DNA of 64,000 nt from Mycolicibacterium sp. YH-1 (GTDB lineage: Bacteria; Actinomycetota; Actinomycetes; Mycobacteriales; Mycobacteriaceae): positions 186,001 to 250,000 of the forward strand of contig NZ_CP092915.1 in the NCBI RefSeq assembly GCF_022557175.1. Direction: 5' to 3'. The notes beneath the pieces are model-generated. The model was given only the letters and a program-made list of their open reading frames with translations. It searched no databases and was not told where the DNA came from. Every line of letters begins with the position of its first letter. Within the stretch, counting starts at the first letter, position 1. This document shows, one piece after another, positions 1-8,373 of the stretch. The position numbers and the translations under genes are program-made.

Positions 1-323
1 ACGAGCTGTCGTGTTGCAACCCGAAGCGGGCTGTCGGTGAACACCCAGTCATCGCGGGCCAGTCCTCAGGATTGTTGATGCGATGCTCTGGGTCAGAGCC
101 AGGTCGAGGAGGTTGCGCATCGAAGGAGTCATGACGGCGCTCATGATTATTATTGTGATAATGTGATCCTCGTCGCGCCGACGGCGGCATTTGCGAATCA
201 GCTCAATTCTGGTCCTCGGGCTGTGAGGGGCCCCGCCGACGGAATTGGGGGCGGTGTGTGCGAGCGGATCCGACTACGCGACTGACGTCGACCTGAACAG
301 ATGAATGGGAACGGAGAACTTCC
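1..323. other. Left-edge region without a complete gene; AT-rich divergent promoter candidate
   Basis: No complete gene is visible. An AT-rich patch at 146-162 with inverted repeat ATTAT-N7-ATAAT stands out from the GC-rich background. It lies about 160 bases before the first amine oxidase, so it could be a promoter or operator. On the minus strand an ATG at 144 opens a 31-codon frame ending at 49. A different minus frame running off the window edge reads DDWVFTDSPLRVATRQL, which looks protein-like. A divergent gene, perhaps frameshifted, may therefore leave the window here, but it cannot be called. Confidence 0.4.
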
Positions 324-1643
324 TTGAGCAAGCTTGACGTGGTCGTGATCGGCGCTGGCCTGGCAGGTCTGGCCGCGGCACGCGACCTGACCCTCGCTGG
401 GGCCGATGTGGTGGTCCTGGAAGCGCGCACACGGCCCGGCGGGCGCGTGGAGCAGTGCACCACCGACGACGGACGGCGCATTCAGCTCGGTGGTGAGATC
501 ATCGGAACCTTCCACACTGCTTACAAGAAGCTCGTCGGTGAGCTGGGACTGACCATCGGCCCCACGTTCACGCAGAGCGACGGTGAAACGGCCTGGGTGC
601 TGTCCGGGCACCGATTCACCGGTGCCGATCTGCCGTGGATGAGTGACGCCGACCGCCGCTGCTACGACAGGATTGAACAGCAATTCGCTGCTCTTGCCGG
701 CACCGTGGATCCCGACGACCCGTGGTCGCATTCTGACGCGTTGGCACTGGACCGGATCTCGCTGGGCCAATGGCTGCGTGACGCCGGTGCCACCGGCGAG
801 GTCGTCCGGGCATTGGAACTGGCCCACCTCGCGTTGGCCGTGGAGTCCGTCGAGCGTTCCTCGCTGCTGGCCATTCTCCGTAAGGAGTCCGCGGCAGGCG
901 CCGAGGGCTTCTATAACTACGATGCCTGGGAGAACGAGCGGGTGGTTGAAGGATCGGCCACGGTCGCGCTTCGGATGGCCGAGCAGCTCGGCGACCGAAT
1001 CCGCTATGGCAGTGTGGTTTCCGGCGTGAGCATTGAGCCCGGTGGGGTGAACGTCGACGTGACTTCCGGGGAACGTCTGACCGCCTCCGATGTCGTGATG
1101 GCAGTGCCTGCCGGACCACTGCGTGATATCCGAATCACCGGGGTCAGTGACGAGAAGCTCGCTTCCCTGTGGCATCAGAAGCACGCCATGGCTGCAAAAT
1201 TTGTTGCGGTGTATCGGAATTCGTTCTGGGAGGACGCAAGACTCGACGGCACCAGCTTCATGGAGCACAACATCCTCGGCGGTACGTGGGCGCAAGGTGA
1301 CGGAGTGCTGTCCGGGCTGGTCCCGCCGGGACGCATCGGCGCCTACCTGGCCACGCCCGCGCATCTGCGCGAACGGAATTTACTCGATGACCTCGTCACG
1401 GCGTTCGGCTCCGAGGCGGCACAACCGCTCGCAGCGTACATGCGGTCGTGGGCCACCGACCCCTACACGCAGGGCTACGTCACGGCCTGGCGGCCTGGCG
1501 ATCTCACCGCTGTCGGCCCGCTGCACGGCAAGCATGAGCCACCGTTCTACGTGTGTGGATCCGACCAGTGGGTCGCCGGGTACATGGAAGGTGCCGTGCG
1601 CACCGGCCGGGACACCGCACAAACCTTGCTGCACAGCCGCTAA
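324..1643 (+). CDS. Flavin-containing amine oxidase (first of three)
   Basis: FAD-dependent amine oxidase family, 439 aa, predicted to oxidise a primary or secondary amine to an imine/aldehyde with release of H2O2 in the cytosol. The N-terminal dinucleotide fold is clear (VVIGAGLAGLAAA, then LEARTRPGGRV at about residues 8-42). The C-terminal FAD motif reads CGSDQWVAGYMEGAVRTG. The SGGC cysteine that binds FAD covalently in mammalian MAO is not seen, so FAD is probably non-covalent. The TTG start is chosen because it follows GGAACGGAG. A cupin gene begins 20 bases after the stop and a TetR gene follows, suggesting one transcript. Family is secure; substrate is unknown. Confidence 0.88.
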   Translation: MSKLDVVVIGAGLAGLAAARDLTLAGADVVVLEARTRPGGRVEQCTTDDGRRIQLGGEIIGTFHTAYKKLVGELGLTIGPTFTQSDGETAWVLSGHRFTGADLPWMSDADRRCYDRIEQQFAALAGTVDPDDPWSHSDALALDRISLGQWLRDAGATGEVVRALELAHLALAVESVERSSLLAILRKESAAGAEGFYNYDAWENERVVEGSATVALRMAEQLGDRIRYGSVVSGVSIEPGGVNVDVTSGERLTASDVVMAVPAGPLRDIRITGVSDEKLASLWHQKHAMAAKFVAVYRNSFWEDARLDGTSFMEHNILGGTWAQGDGVLSGLVPPGRIGAYLATPAHLRERNLLDDLVTAFGSEAAQPLAAYMRSWATDPYTQGYVTAWRPGDLTAVGPLHGKHEPPFYVCGSDQWVAGYMEGAVRTGRDTAQTLLHSR

Positions 1644-1663
1644 CCAGAAAGGAACACTACGTG

Positions 1664-2026
1664 ATGACGACGAAACTCCCCGAAGGCGCAGATCTGGCCG
1701 GTGTGCTGACCCCGACCAGTTACGTGGCGCCGGAAAACCTGCGCCGCGGAACACCGAACGAAATGGGAACCACCCACTTGGCCAGCGCGGACGGTCGCTT
1801 TCTCATCGGAAGCTGGCGCGCCGAACCGTACAGTGAGTACATCGAGGCCTACCCCGGCGATGAATACACCCGCGTCCTGGCGGGCCGCGTGACGCTGATC
1901 GACTCGGCCGGCAACTCCCATACCTACGGACCTGGGGACGCCTTCACCATCGCAGCGGGCTGGCGCGGCGAGTACCGCGTCGAGGAAGCCTTGGTCAAAC
2001 AGTTCGCTTACTACGAAGTCTCCTGA
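1664..2026 (+). CDS. Small cupin-domain protein (EutQ/DUF861 type)
   Basis: A 120-aa single-domain cupin. The motif PGDEYTRVLAGRVTLID is followed by GPGDAFTIAAGWRGEYRVEE, the usual two halves of a cupin_3/DUF861 barrel. Such proteins often sit beside amine and polyamine oxidation genes, but their reaction is generally undefined. The ATG at 1664 follows AGAAAGGA; an adjacent in-frame GTG at 1661 is equally possible. The gene lies 20 bases after the amine oxidase and 57 bases before a TetR gene. A role in the amine pathway is inferred from position only. Confidence 0.8.
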   Translation: MTTKLPEGADLAGVLTPTSYVAPENLRRGTPNEMGTTHLASADGRFLIGSWRAEPYSEYIEAYPGDEYTRVLAGRVTLIDSAGNSHTYGPGDAFTIAAGWRGEYRVEEALVKQFAYYEVS

Positions 2027-2083
2027 GCCGCTGCGCCCAACGGATATGGCATGCTGCCCGCACAGGACCCGAGAGGACCGCCG

Positions 2084-2701
2084 ATGGCCCGCATGCTCGA
2101 CGACAGTGTGCGCGAAGAACAGCGCCAACGTCTACTCGACTCGGCCATCCGCGCCATCGGCAAGAGCGGTTTTGACTCGGTGCGGTTGCGCGATATCGCG
2201 GCCGAGGCCGGTGTGACGACCGGCATGATCCAGTACTACTTCGATAGCCGGCAATCGTTTCTCGTGGCCGCGCTCGAGAAGGTCGGCCTCGACCAGATCG
2301 ACTCATGGTCCCAGATCTGTGAGGTAGAGGCCGACCCCTGGCAGCGGCTGACACTGCTGATCGCCGCGTGCGCCGATCCCAACCAGGACGTGGCCGTCGA
2401 GCGCTCCACGGCCTGGGTGGAGTTCTGTGCCTGCGCCTGTCGCCATACCGAACTGCGTGAAATCTTGACCGCGGTGAACCAGCGGTGGCGCGACGTGGTT
2501 CTCGACACCATCCGGCTCGGCCGCGTCAGTGGTGCGTTCCGGCCCGTTCTCGACGACGAGACGATCGCCGACGCGATCGTGGCCCTGCTCGACGGCTGCG
2601 AGATGTCGATCGGATCGCAAGCCGGTTTGGTCACCTCGGATGCTGCCCGAGCGGTGGCTACTGCGGTGGCTGAGCAGCTCCTGAACCGGGCGACGCATTG
2701 A
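2084..2701 (+). CDS. TetR/AcrR-family regulator
   Basis: A 205-aa TetR regulator. The N-terminal helix-turn-helix is typical: RLLDSAIRAIGKSGFDSVRL, then DIAAEAGVTTGMIQYYFDSR at about residues 14-55. The C-terminal part is a divergent ligand-binding domain. The ATG at 2084 is preferred over the upstream 2051 ATG because GAGAGGA lies 7 bases before it and the HTH then starts at the usual distance. It ends a short run with an amine oxidase and a cupin and converges on a broken aldehyde dehydrogenase. It probably responds to an amine or its product; this is inferred. Confidence 0.85.
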   Translation: MARMLDDSVREEQRQRLLDSAIRAIGKSGFDSVRLRDIAAEAGVTTGMIQYYFDSRQSFLVAALEKVGLDQIDSWSQICEVEADPWQRLTLLIAACADPNQDVAVERSTAWVEFCACACRHTELREILTAVNQRWRDVVLDTIRLGRVSGAFRPVLDDETIADAIVALLDGCEMSIGSQAGLVTSDAARAVATAVAEQLLNRATH

Positions 2702-2755
2702 CGTCGTGATTGACAGTTGCGATCGGCCCGGTTCGCCGCGCCGAAACTCCTGGCC

Positions 2756-3978
2756 TCACAGTGCGATGTACTTCGTGTCGAGGTATTCCTCGATGCCTTC
2801 GCTGCCGCCCTCACGCCCGAAGCCCGACTGGTTGATGCCGCCGAACGGTGCTGCGGCATCAGATATAACCCCGCGATTCACGCCGACCATACCGCTGTGC
2901 AGCCTGTCCGCCACCCGCAGTGCCCGGTCGATGTTCTGTGTGTAAAAGTAAGCGGCCAAACCATATTCGGTGTCATTGGCCGCCTCGATACCGTCCTGTT
3001 CGGAGTCGAATGCCACCACCGCCGCAACGGGGCCGATGATCTCTTCTTTGAGAAGCCGGGCATCGCGAGGGATCTGGTCGAGCACCGTTGGTGCATAGAA
3101 GTAGCCCGGTCCGTCGATCGGATAGCCGCCCGTACGAACGCGTGCACCGCGGCCGGTGGCGTCATCGACAAGTGCCGCACCCATGTTGCGCTGGTTGGCG
3201 TTGATCAACGGCCCGATGCTCGTCGTTGGTGAATCGCCGGGATCCGCGATCATCATGGCAACCCGCGCCGTCAACTTATCGGTGAATTCACAGACGACGC
3301 TGCGCTGGACATGGAAGCGGTTGGCGGCCGTGCACGCCTGTCCGCCGTTGCGCATCTTCGCTGCGATGGCACCGTCGACAGCGGCGTCGACGTCGGCGTC
3401 GTCGAACACTACGAATGGAGCGTTGCCGCCGAGTTCCATTGAGGTGCGCAACAACCGGTGTGCAGAATCGCCCACCAGGATCCTGCCGACCCGCGTCGAC
3501 CCGGTGAAGGTCAGTTTGCGTAGGCGGGGATCGTTGATCAAGGGCACTGTCAGCGCCGCAGCCTGTGAGGTGGGCAGGATCGTGAGCACGCCCTCAGGCA
3601 GCCCGGCGTCGGCGAACACCTGGCGCAACAACTGCATGGTCAGCGGGGTCTCTTCGGCAGGCTTGACGACGATGGCGCACCTGGCCGCCAGGGCGGGGCC
3701 AATCTTGCGCGTGCCCATGGCCAGGGGAAAATTCCAGGGAGTGGTCGCCAGAACCGGCCCCACCGGGATCTTGGACACCACGATGCGGCCGTTGCCGCCG
3801 GGCGCCGCGGAGTACCGACCAGGCCGTCTTCTGCCGCCGCGTCGGCGACGTGGGCCACGATCTGCTCGCTGGACGGGCCGTAGACGGGGAAGGTCGCTCC
3901 GGCCTCGGCCTGGACTTGCCGGCCGCCCGACCACAGGTCGGTCGGCACGGTATCGGCGATGGTGGTGGCCAGGCTCAT
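2756..3978 (-). pseudogene. Aldehyde dehydrogenase broken by an internal deletion and frame change
   Basis: An NAD(P)-dependent aldehyde dehydrogenase of the succinate-semialdehyde type. The start (ATG at 3978 after AAGGAGC) gives MSLATTIADTVPTDLW and a normal N-terminus up to AAAEDGL. Near 3805-3825 the homology jumps to another frame at YSAAPGGNGRIVV, followed by PVGPVLATTPWNFPLAMG, the MELGG glutamate motif and the GGQACTAANR catalytic cysteine region, all intact to the C-terminus. About 80-90 residues normally found between residue 45 and the PWNFP motif are missing. Gene loss may be recent, since the remaining 300 codons carry no other lesion. An assembly error is less likely given the missing length. 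Confidence 0.82.
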
Positions 3979-4342
3979 CGGTGCTCCTTGTCCCAAGATT
4001 CGATATACGTTCTCGTAACGAGATTTCGGCGAACCGGCAGACGGTAATCCACGCACACAGCGCATCGCCATCGTGCTCGGGCACGAACGGCTGCTAGTTC
4101 ACCAACATGCGGTACGGGCCGGATCGCGATCCGGCGACCCCGCGCCGACGTCATACTCCACCACGGTCAAGGCGGTGACGTTCGTGCCACCACACGAGGA
4201 CTTCGAAGGGGTAGTCCATGTCACTGTTGATGCCGGCAGCACCGCTTACCGCACGTGGCATACGCGCGAAAGCAGGCGTGTCAGCGGCGAGTTCGCCGTG
4301 AATGCCGCATGAGGCCGGGTCCGGCGCCTAAGGAGATCTCCC
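3979..4342. promoter_or_regulatory. Divergent intergenic region with an 18-base perfect palindrome at 4118-4135
   Basis: This 364-base gap separates the broken aldehyde dehydrogenase (minus) from the Fe-S flavoprotein gene (plus). It contains GCCGGATCGCGATCCGGC at 4118-4135, a perfect 18-base palindrome without a T-run. That placement fits a dimeric repressor site, for example for the nearby TetR protein, better than a terminator. I see no convincing gene in the gap. Confidence 0.45.
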
Positions 4343-6319
4343 ATGTCGACGAGGATCGACTTTCCCACTCTGTTCAGCCCACTGGATGTGGGTCCGATGC
4401 GGCTGAAGAATCGGATCTTCTCCTCCGGGCACGACACCGTCATGGCCGACCATGGCGAGGTCACCGATCAGCTCGTCGCCTACCACAGCGCCCGCGCAGA
4501 GGGTGGGGTTGGCCTGATTGTGATGCAGGTGGCCGGCATTCACGAAACAGCCCGCTACACCTCCCACGTGTTGATGATCACCGACGACTCCTGTATCCCC
4601 GGATATCGAAGACTTGCCCAGGCGGTCCACGAGCATGACTGCAAGTTGATCTCCCAGATCTTTCATCCGGGCCGCGAGATCATGGAGTCCCAGGACGGTG
4701 CGCTGCCGGTGGCTTTGGCCCCGTCAGCGGTGCCGAACGAACGCTTCCGCGTCATGCCGCGCGCTGTCGACGTGGAGTTGCTCCGCGAGATCATCGACGG
4801 CTACGCCAGCGGAGCGTTGCGCCTGAAGAAGGCGGGCCTCGACGGTGTCGAGATCGTGGCCAGTCATGGTTATCTGCCTGCCCAGTTCCTCAACCCGCAC
4901 ATCAACCGGCGCGATGACGAGTACGGTGGCTCGTTGCAGAACCGGGTGCGGATGCTGCGCGAGACCATCGCGGCCGTCCGAGCCGCGGTCGGACCTGACT
5001 TCGTTGTCGGCGTGCGTATTTCGGCCGACGAACATTCCTTCGACCGAACCTCTGAAGACGATGTACTCGAAACATGCCGAATTCTCGATGCCGACGGACT
5101 CATCGACTATCTCAGCGTCACCGCGGGCACCTCCGCATCACTCGGCGGGTCTACTCACATCGTGGCACCGATGAGATTCGAGGCCGCCTACACCGCCGCG
5201 TCGGCGGCCCTGGTCAAGAAGGAAGTCGCGGTGCCGGTCTTCGTGGCAGGCCGGATCAACCAGCCGCATGAAGCCGAAATGGTGCTCGCGGCCCAACAGG
5301 CCGACGCCTGCGCGATGACCCGCGCGCTCATCTGCGATCCGGAGATGCCCGTCAAAGCCGCCACGAACCGCGTCGATGAGATCCGAGCCTGCATCGCCTG
5401 CAACCAGGCGTGCATCGGCCACTTCCATCTGGGGTATCCAATCTCCTGTATCCAGCGCCCTGAGACCGGACGCGAACTGGAGTACGGGAGACTGCTGACG
5501 GCGGTCATGCCGAAGAAGATCATGATCGTCGGTGCCGGGCCGGCCGGTATGAAGGCAGCTGTGGTGGCCGCGCGACGCGGACATCGAGTCAGCCTCTATG
5601 AGGCTGCCGGGCGTATGGGTGGACAGGTGCTGCTTGCCGAACGCCTGCCCCACCGTGCCGAATTCGGCGGGGCAGCAACCAACCTCATCTCCGAGGTGAC
5701 GAGCCTGGGCATCGACGTGCACACCCGCGTGACTGTCGATGTCGACCTCGTCTACCGCGAACGCCCCGACGTCGTGATCGTGGCCACCGGGGCTACTCCG
5801 TACCGTCCAGCACTTGAACTCGACGACGCTCTACCGGTGTTCGAGGCCTGGGATGTGATCACCACCAATGCTGCCGGCCTGCCCAAGGGGCGAATCGTCA
5901 TCGCCGACTGGCGCTGTGATTGGACCGGCCTCGGGGTCGCGGAACTGATTGCCCGCAGCGGTGGCCGGCGCGTCACGCTGTGTGTGAACGGCTATGCGGC
6001 GGGGGAGACGATCCAGCAGTACACCCGCAACGTGATGCTGGGGGCGGTGTATGAGGCCAATGTCGAGATCGTGACCAATGTGCGTCTGTATGGTGCGGAC
6101 GAGGACACGGTGTATCTGCAGAACACCCTGACCGCACAGCCGGTGATCATCGAGGAGGCGGCCGCACTCGTGTTGGCCATGGGTCACCGCCAACAGGATT
6201 CGCTGTATCACCAACTGAAGTCAGCCGGCGTCGATGTGCGCGCGATCGGTGACTGCCAATCGCCGCGGACAGTCGAGGAAGCCACGCTTGAGGGCCTCAA
6301 AGTCGCAGCAGCACTGTGA
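4343..6319 (+). CDS. NADH:flavin oxidoreductase / trimethylamine-dehydrogenase-like Fe-S flavoprotein
   Basis: A 658-aa two-part flavoenzyme. Residues 1-370 form an old-yellow-enzyme FMN barrel (LFSPLDVGPMRLKNRI; HGYLPAQFLNPHINRRDDEYGGS). A 4Fe-4S cysteine cluster CIACNQACIG with a later CIQRP follows near residues 352-375. Residues from about 388 form an NAD(P)/FAD dinucleotide domain (KIMIVGAGPAGMKAAV; GRMGGQVLLAE). This architecture is shared by 2,4-dienoyl-CoA reductase, trimethylamine/dimethylamine dehydrogenase and N-methylproline demethylase. Beside amine oxidases and amine transport, an N-demethylase or amine dehydrogenase is the better guess. The start follows a strong AAGGAGA. Substrate is not readable. 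Confidence 0.87.
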   Translation: MSTRIDFPTLFSPLDVGPMRLKNRIFSSGHDTVMADHGEVTDQLVAYHSARAEGGVGLIVMQVAGIHETARYTSHVLMITDDSCIPGYRRLAQAVHEHDCKLISQIFHPGREIMESQDGALPVALAPSAVPNERFRVMPRAVDVELLREIIDGYASGALRLKKAGLDGVEIVASHGYLPAQFLNPHINRRDDEYGGSLQNRVRMLRETIAAVRAAVGPDFVVGVRISADEHSFDRTSEDDVLETCRILDADGLIDYLSVTAGTSASLGGSTHIVAPMRFEAAYTAASAALVKKEVAVPVFVAGRINQPHEAEMVLAAQQADACAMTRALICDPEMPVKAATNRVDEIRACIACNQACIGHFHLGYPISCIQRPETGRELEYGRLLTAVMPKKIMIVGAGPAGMKAAVVAARRGHRVSLYEAAGRMGGQVLLAERLPHRAEFGGAATNLISEVTSLGIDVHTRVTVDVDLVYRERPDVVIVATGATPYRPALELDDALPVFEAWDVITTNAAGLPKGRIVIADWRCDWTGLGVAELIARSGGRRVTLCVNGYAAGETIQQYTRNVMLGAVYEANVEIVTNVRLYGADEDTVYLQNTLTAQPVIIEEAAALVLAMGHRQQDSLYHQLKSAGVDVRAIGDCQSPRTVEEATLEGLKVAAAL

Positions 6320-6402
6320 TGGCCGGTCGAATCAGCGCATCGTGGGCCGGTAATGGACACGGCGGAACATCCGTCCCGCCGAAGGCGAAAGGGTAGAAAT
6401 CC

Positions 6403-7746
6403 ATGAGTGTGTATGAAGTAACCGATCCAGCCACCGGCGAGGTCGTCAGGCACTACCCGACCGCGACCGACGACGTCATCGAGCAGGCTCTGGCCACTGC
6501 CGATCGCACCTACCGGCAGTGGTCGACGACCTCGACCGTCGACGACCGGGCCGCTTTGCTCCGACGAGTGGCTGATCTGCACCGCACACGCAAAGACGCA
6601 CTGGCGCAGATCATTCGGCGCGAGATGGGCAAGCCATTGGACCAAGCGGTCGGCGAGGTGGAGTTCAGCGCTGCGATCTACGGTTTCTACGCCGAGAACG
6701 CCGCACACTTCCTCGCTGACGAGCACATCGAGCTAATCGAAGGCCATGGCAGCGCATTCGTGCGGCGCCGCGCACTGGGCGTGCTGCTGGGGATCATGCC
6801 GTGGAACTACCCCTACTATCAGGTGGCCCGCTTTGCCGGACCGAACCTGGTGCTGGGCAACACGATCCTGCTCAAACACGCACCGCAGTGTCCGGAATCC
6901 GCGGCCGCTCTGCATCAGATCTTCGGTGACGCCGGTTTCCCCGAGGGCGCCTATGTCAATATCTATGCGACCAACGACCAGATCGCCGATGTGATCGCCG
7001 ACCCACGAGTGCAGGGCGTCTCCCTGACCGGTTCGGAGAAAGCGGGAGCCGCGGTCGCTGAGATCGCCGGCCGCAACCTGAAAAAGGTTGTCCTCGAACT
7101 CGGCGGCTCGGATCCGTTCATCGTGCTGTCCACCGACGACATCGACCGGACCGTGCAGGCCGCGGTGGCCGGCCGACTCGAGAACACCGGCCAGGCCTGC
7201 AACGCGGCCAAGCGAATCATCGTCGCTGCCAACATCTACGACGAGTTCCTCGCCAAGTTCACCGCAGCGGTACTGGCTCAGACGGACGGGCTGGCCCCCT
7301 TGTCGTCGGTTTCCGCCGCTGAGCGCCTCGCCGAGCAGGTCGACCGCGCTGTCGCAGACGGCGCCCGGCTCGCCACGGTAGGCCAACGCAATGGGGCGTT
7401 CTTCCCGCCCGGAGTGCTCACCGATGTGTCGCCTCATTCGAAGTCCTACCGCGAAGAGTTCTTCGGTCCGGTGGCAGCGGTATACAAGGTGGCCGACGAG
7501 GACGAGGCTGTGGCTGTCGCCAACGACACCCCCTTTGGCCTGGGCTCCTACCTGTACACCACTGACGCCGAGCAGGCTCAACGCGTCGCAGACCGGCTCG
7601 AGGCAGGCATGGTGTTCATCAATGCCGTAGGCGCAGAGGGGGCCGAGCTGCCGTTCGGTGGCGTCAAGCGTTCCGGATTCGGACGCGAACTCGGCCGCTA
7701 CGGGATCGATGAGTTCGTCAACAAGAAGCTCATTCGGATCGGCTGA
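6403..7746 (+). CDS. NAD(P)-dependent aldehyde dehydrogenase (short succinate-semialdehyde type)
   Basis: A 447-aa aldehyde dehydrogenase of the GabD1/YneI length class, which begins directly at the DPATGE motif. Key elements are present: [12 protein letters not shown], the general base in [11 protein letters not shown] (Glu about 232), the catalytic cysteine in [11 protein letters not shown] (Cys about 266), [12 protein letters not shown], and [15 protein letters not shown] at the C-terminus. It would oxidise the aldehyde made by the amine oxidases or demethylase. GAAAGGGTAGAAA precedes the ATG. It lies 83 bases after the Fe-S flavoprotein gene and is the only intact aldehyde dehydrogenase of the locus, which may compensate for the broken one at 2756-3978. 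Confidence 0.9.
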   Translation: MSVYEVTDPATGEVVRHYPTATDDVIEQALATADRTYRQWSTTSTVDDRAALLRRVADLHRTRKDALAQIIRREMGKPLDQAVGEVEFSAAIYGFYAENAAHFLADEHIELIEGHGSAFVRRRALGVLLGIMPWNYPYYQVARFAGPNLVLGNTILLKHAPQCPESAAALHQIFGDAGFPEGAYVNIYATNDQIADVIADPRVQGVSLTGSEKAGAAVAEIAGRNLKKVVLELGGSDPFIVLSTDDIDRTVQAAVAGRLENTGQACNAAKRIIVAANIYDEFLAKFTAAVLAQTDGLAPLSSVSAAERLAEQVDRAVADGARLATVGQRNGAFFPPGVLTDVSPHSKSYREEFFGPVAAVYKVADEDEAVAVANDTPFGLGSYLYTTDAEQAQRVADRLEAGMVFINAVGAEGAELPFGGVKRSGFGRELGRYGIDEFVNKKLIRIG

Positions 7747-7750
7747 GCCC

Positions 7751-8164
7751 TCAGGCGATGTAGGTGCGCTTGGCGTCGACGGCTGCGATCGCCTCGATCT
7801 CGACCAGCATGCCCTCCACCAACAGCTGGGAGGACACCGCGGTGGAAGCCGGCCACGGGGCCTGGAAAAACTCCCGACGGACCTGTTGGAAAAGCGCGTA
7901 GTGCGCAGGGTTCGCGACATGGACGGTCATCTTGATCACCGAGTCCAGGCCGGCACCGTGGCCGGCCAAGGCGGCCTCGACGTTACGTAGCGCTTGGCGG
8001 GTCTGGGTGGTGAACTCAAGCGACACGAGCTCACCGTCATCGCCGAATCCGCCTTGGCCGGCGGTGTAGACGAGGTCGCCGATGCGCGCAGCCTGACTGT
8101 ACTCGGCATTGACAGCCCAGGTGAACGGTGATCTCCGGATTTCGATCTGTGTTTCGGTAGCCAT
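7751..8164 (-). CDS. RidA/YjgF-family protein lacking the usual arginine
   Basis: A 137-aa Rid-fold protein (LVYTAGQGGFGDDGELV; QALRNVEAALAGHGAGLD; LVEIEAIAAVD at the C-terminus). RidA enzymes hydrolyse reactive imines/enamines from amino-acid and amine oxidation using an arginine in a PARS-type motif. Here the matching stretch reads PASTAVSS, so the arginine is replaced by serine. This points to a Rid subgroup without classical imine deaminase activity. GAGGAC precedes the ATG. The gene converges with the aldehyde dehydrogenase (4-base gap) and diverges from PucR. A role near imine products of the amine oxidases is an inference. Confidence 0.85.
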   Translation of the reverse strand: MATETQIEIRRSPFTWAVNAEYSQAARIGDLVYTAGQGGFGDDGELVSLEFTTQTRQALRNVEAALAGHGAGLDSVIKMTVHVANPAHYALFQQVRREFFQAPWPASTAVSSQLLVEGMLVEIEAIAAVDAKRTYIA

Positions 8165-8373
8165 GAATGTCCTCGGAGTCGGCGCGGAATATCAGCTGCG
8201 CAGCCACCTGCCGCGGCCGCTGCTTGCGACCAGGTTGCCACGATCATCCCGGCCAACGGGTCAGTGCTGAGGTATGAAGTTGATGCCTATTGCCGTACCC
8301 TGATACCGCAGGCTCGATGCGGGATCACCAGTAATCTTCAGGGACGATCCAGCATGGGACGGTCAGGAGTGGG

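Noticed and set aside
198..1364. Long minus-strand open frame opposite the first amine oxidase
   Set aside because: It is a codon-bias shadow: the plus strand has full family homology and a ribosome site, the minus frame has no motif.
4073..4312. 79-codon plus-strand frame in the divergent gap
   Set aside because: No ribosome site, no motif, and it contains the 18-base palindrome; more likely a regulatory region.
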